Origin: Sporosarcina jiandibaonis
GTDB lineage: Bacteria; Bacillota; Bacilli; Bacillales_A; Planococcaceae
Direction of reading: 5' to 3'
Length of the DNA stretch: 64,000 nucleotides
Assembly (NCBI RefSeq): GCF_013184495.1
Contig: NZ_JAAOIY010000001.1
Location: forward strand, 744,001-808,000
A program made the translations under genes and the position numbers. This document shows positions 8,811 through 16,862 of the stretch, piece by piece; the stretch's first letter is position 1, and each line of letters starts with the position of its first letter. The notes below the pieces were generated by a model. That model saw only the letters and a list, made by a program, of their open reading frames with translations. It ran no database searches and was not told the origin of the DNA.

Positions 8811-9026
8811 TCAATTTCCCCCTTTTGTAAATCGAGCAAATACAGATATTTTCTGGTATGTTTCGGGATGATATACCGCCATGTAAAGCAATGTTGCGAA
8901 CATCACTGCAAAAATCACCAACATGTAAATCGCTGCCTTCTTAGGTAATTTTCGCAACCTGTATATTAAATAGGCTCCCATTATGATAAGAGCAATTGAT
9001 TTACCGACCATTTCTGGATTGCTCAT
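8811..9026 (-). CDS. Small two-span membrane protein
   Basis: A 71-residue protein with two hydrophobic segments (about residues 8-22 and 30-50) split by a basic loop, suggesting two membrane spans. A TTG two codons earlier is possible, but GGGAGGG lies seven bases before the ATG at 9,026, so that start is preferred. Unknown function. Confidence 0.62.
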   Translation of the reverse strand: MSNPEMVGKSIALIIMGAYLIYRLRKLPKKAAIYMLVIFAVMFATLLYMAVYHPETYQKISVFARFTKGGN

Positions 9027-9042
9027 GTTCAATCCCTCCCGC

Positions 9043-10038
9043 TTAACAAATCAATTCCAGTTGGCCGTGCTCATCGGTAACCAAATCCGTTGCATAATCT
9101 TCGGCCAAAACAACTTCAAAGATAGATTCCAAGATTTGAACGACAATGCTATTTCCCGCTTGATGATAAAGCGTGCCGTTTAGCAGTCCCTTTCTTGACG
9201 GATGTTCTTTATGTGCAGCATCGAAATCCGAATCATCAAACCCCATCAAGCGCCAACACTCTCTTTCTGTTAGGTATCTCCAATGTTCATCATCAACTCT
9301 TATGACTCCACTGTTAGGACACCGCATTTGCTTTGTAGTGATCGTGTAGACAAAGTCCTTCACTTCGTCCAACATTCGACCGCCAAATGTTCCAGGCACT
9401 ATCGGTTTCCCTGGCAACTTGCTAATCATGCTAGGTTGCGTGATGATGTACTTGTCATCCACTTTCTTTTCCAAAAAGTCTTCTATGGGTCGCATTGGTG
9501 TTTTTCGCAACTTATTGAAATCAAAAACCTTGTCGCCCAGTATTGAAATTGCGAAAACTCTTTCCCTGGCCTGCGGTATTCCAAAATCTCTTGCATCGAG
9601 AACTTGATATGAATTGGTGTAACCCATATCCTCCATATCCCTTAAATAATGATTAAAGGCCGACACTAAGTTTTTGGACAATGCATTCTTGACGTTTTCC
9701 CAAATCACCACTTTAGGTTTCCACTCCCCTAAACCTTTGGTGATTTTTATTGTTTCGAATAACAGTGAGCTCCTTGTCCCATCCTCGACATTACCGCCGT
9801 ATTGCTTTCCGGCTACCGAGTAGTCTTGGCATGGTGATCCGTGTACGAGAATGTCCGGTTGCAATGTATAGCCGACAACGCTTTCTGGCTTGTAGCGGTT
9901 ATCAAACATTGCGTTGTAAGTACGAACCGCCTTTTCGTTCCATTCGACGTAATCTATCGATTTGTGGTCGACGCCAAGGTTGATTAAGGCCTTCCTCGGC
10001 GCCCCGATTCCACCAAATAACTCCAAAATCTTAATCAA
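9043..10038 (-). CDS. DNA (cytosine-5) methyltransferase
   Basis: A complete 331-residue C5-cytosine methyltransferase. Motif I is LELFGGIGAP at residues 5-14, the catalytic motif IV is GSPCQDYS with Cys70, motif VI is the WENVKN block near 118, and motif X is HQAGNSIVV near 295. The segment between motifs VIII and X holds the target-recognition region. A TTG at 10,038 lies 11 bases after AGGAGG and gives the family-typical N-terminus MIKILELF; the TTG at 10,047 is too close to the ribosome site. No restriction endonuclease is adjacent, so it is an orphan phage enzyme that may protect against host restriction. Confidence 0.92.
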   Translation of the reverse strand: MIKILELFGGIGAPRKALINLGVDHKSIDYVEWNEKAVRTYNAMFDNRYKPESVVGYTLQPDILVHGSPCQDYSVAGKQYGGNVEDGTRSSLLFETIKITKGLGEWKPKVVIWENVKNALSKNLVSAFNHYLRDMEDMGYTNSYQVLDARDFGIPQARERVFAISILGDKVFDFNKLRKTPMRPIEDFLEKKVDDKYIITQPSMISKLPGKPIVPGTFGGRMLDEVKDFVYTITTKQMRCPNSGVIRVDDEHWRYLTERECWRLMGFDDSDFDAAHKEHPSRKGLLNGTLYHQAGNSIVVQILESIFEVVLAEDYATDLVTDEHGQLELIC

Positions 10039-10043
10039 GTAAA

Positions 10044-10211
10044 TCAATCCCTCCTAATTCTCGGTATAACGTCACCACCCAACTTCTTGCACGAATACCC
10101 AACTCTCGTTTGACAATGCCTATAAAGATGACACCGCGTCATGCACGCCATATGTCTGTCCTCTTTCTGCATCCATTTGGGCCTGGAATCTGTGATAGTG
10201 ACTTGTCCCAT
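10044..10211 (-). CDS. Small Cys-rich phage protein, 55 aa
   Basis: A 55-residue protein with four cysteines in a compact zinc-finger-like core (CMTRCHLYRHC...SC) followed by KKLGG and IPRIRRD. I recall similar small proteins from Bacillus phages, but their function is unknown to me. Its ATG overlaps the stop of the PAPS-reductase-like gene (TGATG), and its end lies next to the methyltransferase ribosome site. Confidence 0.68.
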   Translation of the reverse strand: MGQVTITDSRPKWMQKEDRHMACMTRCHLYRHCQTRVGYSCKKLGGDVIPRIRRD

Positions 10212-11188
10212 CACAAAACCCCCTCGTAGTTAACGAAACATCCGCAACCACCAATATCGAAAATGTCCAGCTGATGTCCGTGTTCTTCAATGTCAATGCT
10301 TAAATCTCTTAACGTGTAAGGATATACGTCATTATCAATCTGTCTCTTCATAAAGCTGTATGTCGTGAATTGAAGATTCGGTGGAATGAATGGTATCGGC
10401 TTTTTCCGCTTGCCCTCGAAATACGGTTTATAGCAATCTTCCAGGTCTTGAAGATATAACTCTTTCACATCATCCTCGAAACCATGTTCTTCGAGTCTAT
10501 TGATAATGTGATAGCTTGAAACATATTGCTGCATGTAAAATTCTTGTTCTTTCAATTCTTTAAATACATCAGGCATTTTCTCTTTCAAATTTCCGAAATG
10601 TCCTTGACCCGCCTTGACACAGCGCGCTTTGCAGTTATTATGGGAAAAGCCCATGTCATACAATCTTGGTTGTCGGATCTTGTATTTCGCTAGAATCATA
10701 TCGTTATCGATAACTTCGTCAATTAATGGCATTTGCACGTCATACGGTTCCCAATTTTCAATGATTGCCGCTTTTCGATGCGCTTCCTCCCACCCAATCC
10801 CGAAGTACAATATTGGATTCTCTCGAAAGTCCTCTGATTTCAAATGCTGCCAATTTCTCCACGATTCTATTTTCGGGACGATTCCTTTTTTGATGAAATC
10901 AGCAGCCGTTTTCATTTTTAAGATTGATGAACAGTTACCAATTCGGCTGTTAAAAACTACTTTCTGCTTGAACATTAACTCGACCGGATTGATGCCCATT
11001 GAATGTGTGAGCATCGGCAACTCTAATTTGTCACTTGCTTCGTTGATAAAACGGTAAAGATCCTCGTCTTCCCATTTCGTATCAGTAAAATATAAAACGA
11101 TGTTGTCATTCGGATGCCTTTCTTTGACCAGATGCGCCACCGTGAATGATGCTTTCCCGCCACTGAAAAATATGATGTGATTCTTCAT
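10211..11188 (-). CDS. PAPS reductase-like adenine-nucleotide alpha-hydrolase
   Basis: A 325-residue protein of the PAPS reductase/ATP pyrophosphatase superfamily. The PP-loop FFSGGKAS spans residues 7-14, where many relatives have SGGKDS. The family then shows a YFTDTKWEDE segment, a GINPVELMF stretch, and late CKARC and GGCGC cysteine groups. Such genes are common in phages; roles in nucleotide or base modification have been proposed, but the substrate here cannot be read. Start at the ATG overlapping the upstream stop; the GTG three codons earlier is less likely. It is beside a DNA methyltransferase, which fits a DNA-modification context. Confidence 0.8.
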   Translation of the reverse strand: MKNHIIFFSGGKASFTVAHLVKERHPNDNIVLYFTDTKWEDEDLYRFINEASDKLELPMLTHSMGINPVELMFKQKVVFNSRIGNCSSILKMKTAADFIKKGIVPKIESWRNWQHLKSEDFRENPILYFGIGWEEAHRKAAIIENWEPYDVQMPLIDEVIDNDMILAKYKIRQPRLYDMGFSHNNCKARCVKAGQGHFGNLKEKMPDVFKELKEQEFYMQQYVSSYHIINRLEEHGFEDDVKELYLQDLEDCYKPYFEGKRKKPIPFIPPNLQFTTYSFMKRQIDNDVYPYTLRDLSIDIEEHGHQLDIFDIGGCGCFVNYEGVL

Positions 11189-11415
11189 CCGTTCCACATT
11201 CTTTGCATGACCGCTCTGTGCTTCGTTATATCGTGCCGAAAGTCAAACTCATACTTTGACTTGCCTAACTTGTTAGTGTGGTTGTAAACCTCCCGTGAAT
11301 CTTCTTCGACACCCTTCTTGACTAGTTCATAACCACGCTTTTCAAGTTCTCGGATCCCCATTTCTAAATCTTCTGCCGTGGATCTGCTTAGATTCACCTT
11401 TTGCAGTTGCCCCAT
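11185..11415 (-). CDS. Small helical phage protein, 76 aa
   Basis: A 76-residue, charged protein with an N-terminal stretch AEDLEMGIRELEKRGYELV reminiscent of small phage helical proteins with a degenerate amphipathic repeat. GGGAG eight bases before the ATG at 11,415 fixes the start; a GTG at 11,424 is also possible. No known domain, function unknown. Confidence 0.6.
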   Translation of the reverse strand: MGQLQKVNLSRSTAEDLEMGIRELEKRGYELVKKGVEEDSREVYNHTNKLGKSKYEFDFRHDITKHRAVMQRMWNG

Positions 11416-11420
11416 ACTGC

Positions 11421-11939
11421 TCACTCCCTAATCCATTCATTGTTTTTATGCCGAATAATGATTAGTTCTATGCCTGTTTTAGCTTCAAAGAGTCTGCGCC
11501 TTAATGAAAAAACGTCGGTAACCGGACCTCCTTTTACATCGATCACTTCTTCGTAACCGTCGATGTACGTAACCTTAAAGTCAGCGGTATAGATGGCTCC
11601 ACCCTTCTCACGTTTCGTTTTTCCGCGACATAACGAGCAATTGATTGGATTGCCCGTCTTTTTGCTTGGTAACTTACCTGTGCCCGCACAACGCTTGCAA
11701 ACGACTTTGTACGGTTCGATTATCTGATAAGTTGGTTGTACTTCGATTGTTTTTACCGCTGGCTCTTTCAATAAATATTGGTGATAAAGAAATTCAGTTT
11801 GGGAATCGTAAGTTATTCCGTTATGCTCTATTTTTTTGTTATTAAAATTCCGACTTCTCTTTTGCTGCCTTGGAGCTCTTGCGCGTTTCGATGACCTGGT
11901 TATCTTTTGTGGGTTTCTCAATTCATCACTCTTTCGCAC
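11421..11939 (-). CDS. DUF1064-family nuclease-like protein with inserted zinc knuckle
   Basis: A 172-residue protein of the DUF1064 family, whose fold resembles Holliday-junction resolvases and other PD-(D/E)xK nucleases. Family marks are the YDSQTEFLYHQ helix near 44-54, IEVQPTYQI, the YTADF strand ending at Asp120, and DVKGG at 134-138, giving the expected acidic/lysine active site. Residues 81-104 contain CKRCAGTG and CSLCRG, a DnaJ-like CxxC pair inserted between the core strands. The start is GTG with only a weak ribosome site. Probably acts in phage DNA recombination. Confidence 0.78.
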   Translation of the reverse strand: MRKSDELRNPQKITRSSKRARAPRQQKRSRNFNNKKIEHNGITYDSQTEFLYHQYLLKEPAVKTIEVQPTYQIIEPYKVVCKRCAGTGKLPSKKTGNPINCSLCRGKTKREKGGAIYTADFKVTYIDGYEEVIDVKGGPVTDVFSLRRRLFEAKTGIELIIIRHKNNEWIRE

Positions 11940-12080
11940 TATTTTCCGATAGGATTTTTACTACTTCTAGCACTTGTAGCTGTTATTTTAAGCTTGTACA
12001 CTATGTTATTATGGGCATCTTATTATCATTTTGTAGATTCATTGTAAAGATGCCCCCTTAAATACTTACCCTGCTTACTA

Positions 12081-12245
12081 TTAAACCATTTTTGTCTGGT
12101 ACTCCAATACTTCATCAATCGTAATTTGGAGCTTCAGAAATTCCGCTTCTGCCGCATCGTGTTTCTTCTTGCATATCGGACCATAACCATGTTTAATGCT
12201 TGTTGCTGTTTTAAGTGGTTTCTTGCATCGTTTGCACTTCGGCAA
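12081..12245 (-). CDS. Small zinc-finger phage protein, 54 aa (DUF6011-like)
   Basis: A 54-residue protein with CKRCKKPLK at residues 4-12 and a GYGPICKKK segment, a pattern matching small phage proteins whose consensus is CxxCxxxL...GxGPxC. It starts at a TTG behind GAGGTGATT and overlaps the end of the next zinc-finger gene in a different frame by 35 bases. Unknown function; probably nucleic-acid or protein binding. Confidence 0.66.
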   Translation of the reverse strand: MPKCKRCKKPLKTATSIKHGYGPICKKKHDAAEAEFLKLQITIDEVLEYQTKMV

Positions 12246-12366
12246 CCGGAATCACCTCTGGCTTTTCGTCACGGAATAGATCCCGCTTGGCGATTTCAAA
12301 ATGTCTGTGGCATAAGTGACCATTCGGTTCGCGTACTGGACTTGAACATTCCTCGCATGTTTTCAT
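12211..12366 (-). CDS. Small zinc-finger phage protein, 51 aa
   Basis: A 51-residue protein with CEEC at residues 4-7 and LCHRH near 19-23, a plausible CxxC...CxxH zinc site. A perfect AGGAGG eight bases before the ATG supports expression. It lies 12 bases after the MazG-like gene. Unknown function. Confidence 0.66.
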   Translation of the reverse strand: MKTCEECSSPVREPNGHLCHRHFEIAKRDLFRDEKPEVIPVAEVQTMQETT

Positions 12367-12377
12367 GGTTTTGCCTC

Positions 12378-12638
12378 CTAGTTTTGATTTTCTTCAAGTA
12401 CTTGTTCTGCAATTGCCGCCGCTACCGCTGCAACGTGAATCAGTTCTTCGTATAAGTCATCCTTGTCGCTGTCCTTGCCCCATCCTTTTTGCGCTTGCAT
12501 TGCTTGGGCCACTTCTCCGACCTCTTCGACAAGTATTGTTAACCATGTGCCGTAATCATGACGTTGCATTCCCCACTTTTCATTTTGTCGATATCGTTCA
12601 TCTGTGATGCTGTGAACCACTTGTTCTTCTAAATTCAA
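12378..12638 (-). CDS. MazG-like nucleotide pyrophosphohydrolase
   Basis: An 86-residue, single-domain MazG-like protein. The EVGEVAQA helix with acidic residues (near 38-45) and the later YEELIHVAA helix form the Mg-binding site of this all-alpha NTP pyrophosphatase superfamily. It may remove abnormal nucleotides or alter ppGpp in infected cells. Translation starts at a TTG overlapping the stop of the sigma-factor gene (TTGA), with GCGAGGG upstream. Confidence 0.82.
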   Translation of the reverse strand: MNLEEQVVHSITDERYRQNEKWGMQRHDYGTWLTILVEEVGEVAQAMQAQKGWGKDSDKDDLYEELIHVAAVAAAIAEQVLEENQN

Positions 12639-13327
12639 ACCCTCGCCCCTCTCTTCATTCCACTTGAAAATTTCAAATATTTAACCCCCAAGTTCTTTCT
12701 TATATGACCGATATAGGCTGGCGTGAACCCTATGCTCCTCGCAATTTCGCTCATTGTTTTGCCTACCATCAGATTCGTAATTACTACTTTTTCAAGATCC
12801 GTTAACGTGCCGACGAATTCTTGAACATACAAATCGGTCTGGTCATCCGATATTCCCAACATAACCTGTAGTTCGTGACCTGTTTCCTCTACTTCGTTTT
12901 CCAGATGTGCAGGTTGCCCATTCCTCAAAAAATCTAAGGCATATTTCACGTTTTCCGCCGATTCACTAACCTTTTCAGCGGTTTCGCTTATGGGTAAATC
13001 CACCGCATCATTTCTCCAAATTTTATAAGCAATTTCTTTTATGTGTTTAGGATAATAAATGCCTGGATTACTTCTAATTAAAAACTTTTGCAACTCTCCC
13101 CATATTTGTGGAGTCGCGAATGTAGAAAATTTAATATTTCGCTCGCCGTCGAACCGATCAAATGCGTTGATTAGTCCGATAAATCCGACGGACTCCATAT
13201 CTTCATATGTGTGTCCTAGCATCCGGGCTCTAGCTTTGATTTTGTGACATTCCGTGTGCACCAACCCTTTATGCGCTACCACAATTGAATCCCTGGTATG
13301 CAGTTCCCCATTTATAAGTTTGCTCAC
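12635..13327 (-). CDS. Phage RNA polymerase sigma factor (sigma-70 family, regions 2-4)
   Basis: A 230-residue sigma factor. Region 2 is clear at about 35-90 (EDMESVGFIGLINAFDRFDGERNIKFSTFATPQIWGEL), including the 2.4 promoter-reading helix. A middle region 3-like helix-turn-helix follows, and region 4 is at about 180-220 (LTDLEKVVITNLM, SEIARSIGFTPAYIGHI). It resembles the SigB/SigF/FliA group. GTG start behind AGGGGGGTAGCG. It probably redirects host polymerase to a set of phage promoters, and is separate from the region-4 late regulator at 5,882. Confidence 0.88.
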   Translation of the reverse strand: MSKLINGELHTRDSIVVAHKGLVHTECHKIKARARMLGHTYEDMESVGFIGLINAFDRFDGERNIKFSTFATPQIWGELQKFLIRSNPGIYYPKHIKEIAYKIWRNDAVDLPISETAEKVSESAENVKYALDFLRNGQPAHLENEVEETGHELQVMLGISDDQTDLYVQEFVGTLTDLEKVVITNLMVGKTMSEIARSIGFTPAYIGHIRKNLGVKYLKFSSGMKRGARV

Positions 13328-13361
13328 CCCGCTACCCCCCTTATTTCATAGTTTCATAGAT

Positions 13362-13817
13362 TTAATCTTTCATGAATACCAACCAATGCGTTTTTGCTCT
13401 ACGATTTCCGAATAGTGGTTTCTTTTTAATCACCTTCAAGATTTCTTTTAGTTTTATTTGCTCCTCGTTCCACTTGAAGATTAAAGTTCCATTCGGTTTT
13501 AACACTCGCATACATTCATCGAACCCTTGCTTAATATCGATTTCCCATAACTCGTCTAGTTTTCCATATTTCTTGGCCAACCACGAATTTTCTCCCGCTT
13601 TGATTAAATGTGGTGGATCGAATACAACTAAATAAAATGAATCATCATCGAAAGGCATATCACGAAAGTCTGCGACTACATCCGGCTTTATTTCAAGCGT
13701 TCGATTATCACACAAGGTATGCGTTTCCTCTCTTTTGTCCATGAAAAGAACGTCCTCGTTGTCTTTGTTGAACCAAAACATTTTCGAGCCGCAACAAGCA
13801 TCTAAAATACGTTTCAC
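13362..13817 (-). CDS. Class I SAM-dependent methyltransferase (phage type)
   Basis: A 151-residue methyltransferase with a SAM-binding motif LDACCGSKMFWF at residues 5-16 and the DPPH catalytic-type tetrapeptide near 78, followed by YLVVF-type strands and a late VLKPNGTLIFKW segment. DPPH is typical of N6-adenine or N4-cytosine DNA methylases, but the protein is short and lacks a visible target-recognition domain; an RNA or other substrate is possible. GTG start with AAGGGG seven bases upstream. Confidence 0.8.
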   Translation of the reverse strand: MKRILDACCGSKMFWFNKDNEDVLFMDKREETHTLCDNRTLEIKPDVVADFRDMPFDDDSFYLVVFDPPHLIKAGENSWLAKKYGKLDELWEIDIKQGFDECMRVLKPNGTLIFKWNEEQIKLKEILKVIKKKPLFGNRRAKTHWLVFMKD

Positions 13818-13832
13818 CTCTTCACCCCTTTA

Positions 13833-14324
13833 TTAAAACGGCAAGTCATCATCTGATACTTCAATCGGCCCGTTATTGTTTTGCGTTACGTTGTAACCGC
13901 CCTGCGATTGATTGTGAGTGTTTTGCTGTTGATTTTGTGTGTATGTATACTCTTGTTGTTGGTTGCTCTGTGACTGATTGCTAGGTGTGTTATTTGAGTT
14001 GTTGTTCTTTGGTTCCAAGAATTGAACTGAATCCGCTACGATCTCAGTCATGAAAACTCTGTTTCCGTCCTTGCCTTCAAAATTACTTGTTTGGATTCGT
14101 CCTTCAAGTCCGGTTAGGCTGCCTTTTCTTAAAAAGTTCGCAGTGTTCTCTGCTTGTTTTCGCCAAGTTACGCAGTTCACGAAATCAGCTTCGTTTTCAC
14201 CTTGCGCATTCTTGAACGGGCGATTTACTGCTAATGTGAATCTGCAAACAGCCACCCCACCTTGCGTGTACTTTAGTTCTGGATCCTTTGTTAAGCGGCC
14301 GACTAATACGACGCTATTAATCAT
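13833..14324 (-). CDS. ssb: Single-stranded DNA-binding protein
   Basis: A 163-residue SSB. The OB fold spans about residues 1-106 ([19 protein letters not shown]...[22 protein letters not shown]). A Gln/Asn-rich linker is followed by the canonical acidic tip DDDLPF, which recruits replication and repair partners. Length and layout are typical of phage and host bacillus SSBs. It overlaps the YopX gene upstream by four bases. Confidence 0.96.
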   Translation of the reverse strand: MINSVVLVGRLTKDPELKYTQGGVAVCRFTLAVNRPFKNAQGENEADFVNCVTWRKQAENTANFLRKGSLTGLEGRIQTSNFEGKDGNRVFMTEIVADSVQFLEPKNNNSNNTPSNQSQSNQQQEYTYTQNQQQNTHNQSQGGYNVTQNNNGPIEVSDDDLPF

Positions 14325-14707
14325 TCTGTAACCTCCAATAGTTCAGGATTTTCGTATATGTTTCCGATTACCTCTAATTCTTTACAAGTCGATAAGAAGT
14401 ATTTCGATTTACTTTTTGTAGTTCTGCTTGAAATAATAGATAAACAAAATGCTCCATCATAAAATACAACTTGACCTGTTTCTTTTTGGAAAGAAGATAT
14501 ACTATTTAATACATCACCTTCATAAATCTCCACGCCATTCTTGTCTTTCAATACGGTAAATTGCATGTATTTAATTTCCGAGAAAAAACCGCCACCATTT
14601 GAAAAGTGTTTGTTTATCGAACCTTGAAAAAATTCTGGTTCGGGATTCATCAACGTTTGCCCTGTGATTAAGCTTTTTTCCCAAGCACGGAATTTAATTG
14701 GCCTCAT
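14321..14707 (-). CDS. YopX-family phage protein
   Basis: A 128-residue member of the YopX family, named after an SPbeta protein. Diagnostic features are the N-terminal [10 protein letters not shown] and the [13 protein letters not shown] segment near 54-66, then a late [11 protein letters not shown]. Function is unknown; the fold resembles beta-rich dodecamer proteins. RBS AAGGAGGAG precedes the ATG, which also overlaps the stop of the small gene upstream. Confidence 0.85.
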   Translation of the reverse strand: MRPIKFRAWEKSLITGQTLMNPEPEFFQGSINKHFSNGGGFFSEIKYMQFTVLKDKNGVEIYEGDVLNSISSFQKETGQVVFYDGAFCLSIISSRTTKSKSKYFLSTCKELEVIGNIYENPELLEVTE

Positions 14708-14877
14708 TTTTTCTCCTCCTTGATTTCAGACAGTGCGTGAAATATGTTGCGTTTAACTTCTTCCAGCACTTCAAATGCTTCGTGCGGCGAATGTCCTTCT
14801 TCCTCTACTAATCTAGCTAATCCAGTCACAATTAACTGAATTCCAAAACTTGAATTCAACTTTTGTTTAAAACTCAT
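14704..14877 (-). CDS. Small helical phage protein, 57 aa
   Basis: A 57-residue acidic, helical protein without cysteine. Its ATG overlaps the TGA of the preceding small gene and its stop overlaps the YopX start; AGGGGGTGG is upstream. Probably a real gene because of the tight coupling at both ends. No family recognised. Confidence 0.66.
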   Translation of the reverse strand: MSFKQKLNSSFGIQLIVTGLARLVEEEGHSPHEAFEVLEEVKRNIFHALSEIKEEKK

Positions 14878-15047
14878 TCCGCCACCCCCTCATCGTCAAT
14901 CCAAACCGTCCAATACCCGTAACCGATCCGATACCATTCGTTGTATTCTTGGGGCTTACAATCGTCGCAATAATGACGACAGTAAACCCCGTTATCCATG
15001 ACGTAACCGCTTCCTATCAGCGTTTTACACGTCTCGCATGGTTTCAT
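14874..15047 (-). CDS. Small zinc-binding phage protein, 57 aa
   Basis: A 57-residue protein with CETC at residues 4-7, CRHYC near 23-27 and CDDC near 27-30, an arrangement suggesting a zinc ribbon. Start and stop both overlap neighbouring genes by four bases. The tail is aromatic-rich (WYRIGYGYWTVW). Function unknown. Confidence 0.66.
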   Translation of the reverse strand: MKPCETCKTLIGSGYVMDNGVYCRHYCDDCKPQEYNEWYRIGYGYWTVWIDDEGVAE

Positions 15048-15319
15048 GTCTTTATTTCCTTTTCACGATTCTCAAATGCGGTTATGCAAGCCGATTCTAA
15101 ATATTCATACTCGCCATTCCACAAATCCTTTGCATCGATTACCGAATAGTCAGGTACTACCAAAAATTCCTTTTCACATTCGCTGCATGTCGGTTCAGCG
15201 AATGTCCAAACCCCGTGTGTCTTGTTTGTATTAAAGTTGTTAAAGTCAAAATCAGCATTCTCAAATACCACATAACCCTTGCATCCTTCAACATTGCATT
15301 TGTCCGCTTCAACACTCAT
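15044..15319 (-). CDS. Zinc-ribbon phage protein, 91 aa
   Basis: A 91-residue protein with CNVEGC near residues 8-13 and CSEC near 45-48, a likely four-cysteine zinc ribbon, and an acidic C-terminal half. ATG start overlaps the stop of the upstream small gene. No known role. Confidence 0.62.
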   Translation of the reverse strand: MSVEADKCNVEGCKGYVVFENADFDFNNFNTNKTHGVWTFAEPTCSECEKEFLVVPDYSVIDAKDLWNGEYEYLESACITAFENREKEIKT

Positions 15320-15486
15320 GTTCTCACCGCTTGTTCAACCGCTAGAAGTGTTCTAAGTGAGTAATAACTCAACGTATCTAGTGCTTCACCTTTGACAGTT
15401 TCATAGATTCCTAGTAAATTAAGGTCTTGAATAATGATTTTCTTTTCGCTTTCGCGCGATGGTTTTACGAATGATCCGATACTCAT
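15316..15486 (-). CDS. Small phage protein, 56 aa
   Basis: A 56-residue frame that exactly joins its neighbours through ATGA overlaps at both ends. The upstream end has GGGGGAAG-type ribosome site. The product is helical with no cysteine. Function unknown. Confidence 0.64.
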   Translation of the reverse strand: MSIGSFVKPSRESEKKIIIQDLNLLGIYETVKGEALDTLSYYSLRTLLAVEQAVRT

Positions 15487-15692
15487 GCCGCTTCCCCCTT
15501 TTGATTTATGGTTTCGAGTACTAATTGCAATGCGCCTTCTGGTGTTGTGCCTGTTGCGATTCGTAGCTTGTCCAGTAAATCATTGAAGTGTTGCTGGTAT
15601 TGCGGTTCACCAAACCTTTTCCATTGGCCCGCGGAGATTATGAGTTGATTCACGATGTGTTCATGCATCGCGGTCAACTCTTTCTTTTTCAT
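15483..15692 (-). CDS. Small phage protein, up to 69 aa
   Basis: A 69-residue helical protein (Trp-Lys-Arg-Phe, then a leucine-rich LLDKLRIATG helix). Two starts are possible: ATG at 15,692, inside the preceding gene by 32 bases, or ATG at 15,668, which overlaps that gene's stop by only eight bases and has an AAAGAG element upstream. Its stop overlaps the next small gene. No family recognised. Confidence 0.58.
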   Translation of the reverse strand: MKKKELTAMHEHIVNQLIISAGQWKRFGEPQYQQHFNDLLDKLRIATGTTPEGALQLVLETINQKGEAA

Positions 15693-15849
15693 CGATTCTT
15701 TTTATATATCTAGCGTTGATGTAAGTAACGTGTCCTTTTCTGTCTCGCAAGCCCGTGTAACCTACTTCGAACAATTCCGCTATATTTAATTCTGTCCCCT
15801 TTATTTTTATGGTTTCTCCATTATGGAACTCGATTACATAATCAAACAT
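15661..15849 (-). CDS. Small beta-rich phage protein, 62 aa
   Basis: A 62-residue protein that looks like a small beta barrel or SH3-like fold (DYVIEFHNGETIKIKG, then a GLRDRKGHVTYINARYI repeat-like strand pair). It starts at an ATG overlapping the end of the upstream gene. Function unknown. Confidence 0.58.
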   Translation of the reverse strand: MFDYVIEFHNGETIKIKGTELNIAELFEVGYTGLRDRKGHVTYINARYIKRIDEKERVDRDA

Positions 15850-16447
15850 CTTTGTTCACCTTCTTTGCGTAAAGTACGCAGTGTTCTTTATTCCACGCGA
15901 AACTACTTGAACTTCTACTTGAACGGATCATCGCAAAAGGCTCTGCTAATTCGTCAAATGTCCCGTATTCCCCAGTCACCTTATGAATCAGCACATCCCC
16001 AGGTTCAATCTCCGCCCATTTCTGACGTTCTTTTTCTGCTTTGATTTCTTCGGAAGTTGCGTGGCGCAAATGATGAATAGGTAATCCCCATGCCTTATCG
16101 CCAAATGGTCGGATATACTGCTTTTCGACCGCGCCAACCTCTACGACTTTTACATCGCCTTTGGGAAAGATATTCGAACCATCCAAATTCGCCACCCAAT
16201 CCCCAACTTTGTATTTTGGTTCGATTTCGTAGCCGTTGACAAGGGCCTGAATTAATCTGTCGGCGTTATATCCGTCACCTTCTTCTTCATGCGTCCAAAC
16301 TAAAAGCGCATCAATCGAGTTGGAAAGCGTAGGGTATTCACTCTTATTTTTTGCTACCGCTGCCACAACTCCATAAACCGAGTGTACTTTTCTTAATTTT
16401 TCAATCGCATCCGCGACGTTTTGCGGGATTTTCACTTTTTCACCCAT
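15842..16447 (-). CDS. Phage protein with DUF1642-like N-terminus
   Basis: A 201-residue protein. The N-terminal 80 residues (IPQNVADAIEKL..., later ALVNGYEIEPKYKVGDWV) resemble DUF1642 phage proteins; the rest appears to be two SH3-like beta modules each opening with a GDWV or GDVL strand. The ATG overlaps the stop of the upstream gene (TGATG). Function unknown. Confidence 0.62.
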   Translation of the reverse strand: MGEKVKIPQNVADAIEKLRKVHSVYGVVAAVAKNKSEYPTLSNSIDALLVWTHEEEGDGYNADRLIQALVNGYEIEPKYKVGDWVANLDGSNIFPKGDVKVVEVGAVEKQYIRPFGDKAWGLPIHHLRHATSEEIKAEKERQKWAEIEPGDVLIHKVTGEYGTFDELAEPFAMIRSSRSSSSFAWNKEHCVLYAKKVNKDV

Positions 16448-16851
16448 CAATCATTCACCCCTTCGATTTTAATTCCGATTACTGAAAGCATGTCTAACAC
16501 TGCCTTCCTTTTACCTTTCGCGTAATTTCTTCTGGTGTCTCCAACACGAAAGTTACGTCCAGTTTCTACAGCTTTTTCGAAATAACTTTTGATCCTTTCC
16601 TCTCCCGCTTTATCAATGCGAACTTTATTTACCGGCTGCACTTCCCCAGGTGCTCTCTCCATCACGTTATGAACAAACAATACTTCTTCGTTGATTCGGT
16701 AAATGTGAATGCAGTCCCTGTCCTCGCCCCGTCTTAATGCGATAAGGCTGTCATCATCGTTTCGGTACGTGAAAAGCGTGTAATCTGATTCAAACGCTTC
16801 TTTCGCTTCTTGCAAAAAATCCAAATCTTCTTGGTAGATGTGTGCTGTCAT
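16447..16851 (-). CDS. Hypothetical phage protein, 134 aa
   Basis: A 134-residue protein of mixed alpha/beta pattern with no recognised domain. The frame is open seven codons further upstream, but AGGGGG lies seven bases before the ATG at 16,851, and that start gives MTAHIYQEDLDF. Coupled to the downstream gene through TGATG. Confidence 0.6.
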   Translation of the reverse strand: MTAHIYQEDLDFLQEAKEAFESDYTLFTYRNDDDSLIALRRGEDRDCIHIYRINEEVLFVHNVMERAPGEVQPVNKVRIDKAGEERIKSYFEKAVETGRNFRVGDTRRNYAKGKRKAVLDMLSVIGIKIEGVND

Positions 16852-16862
16852 TTCATTTCCCC

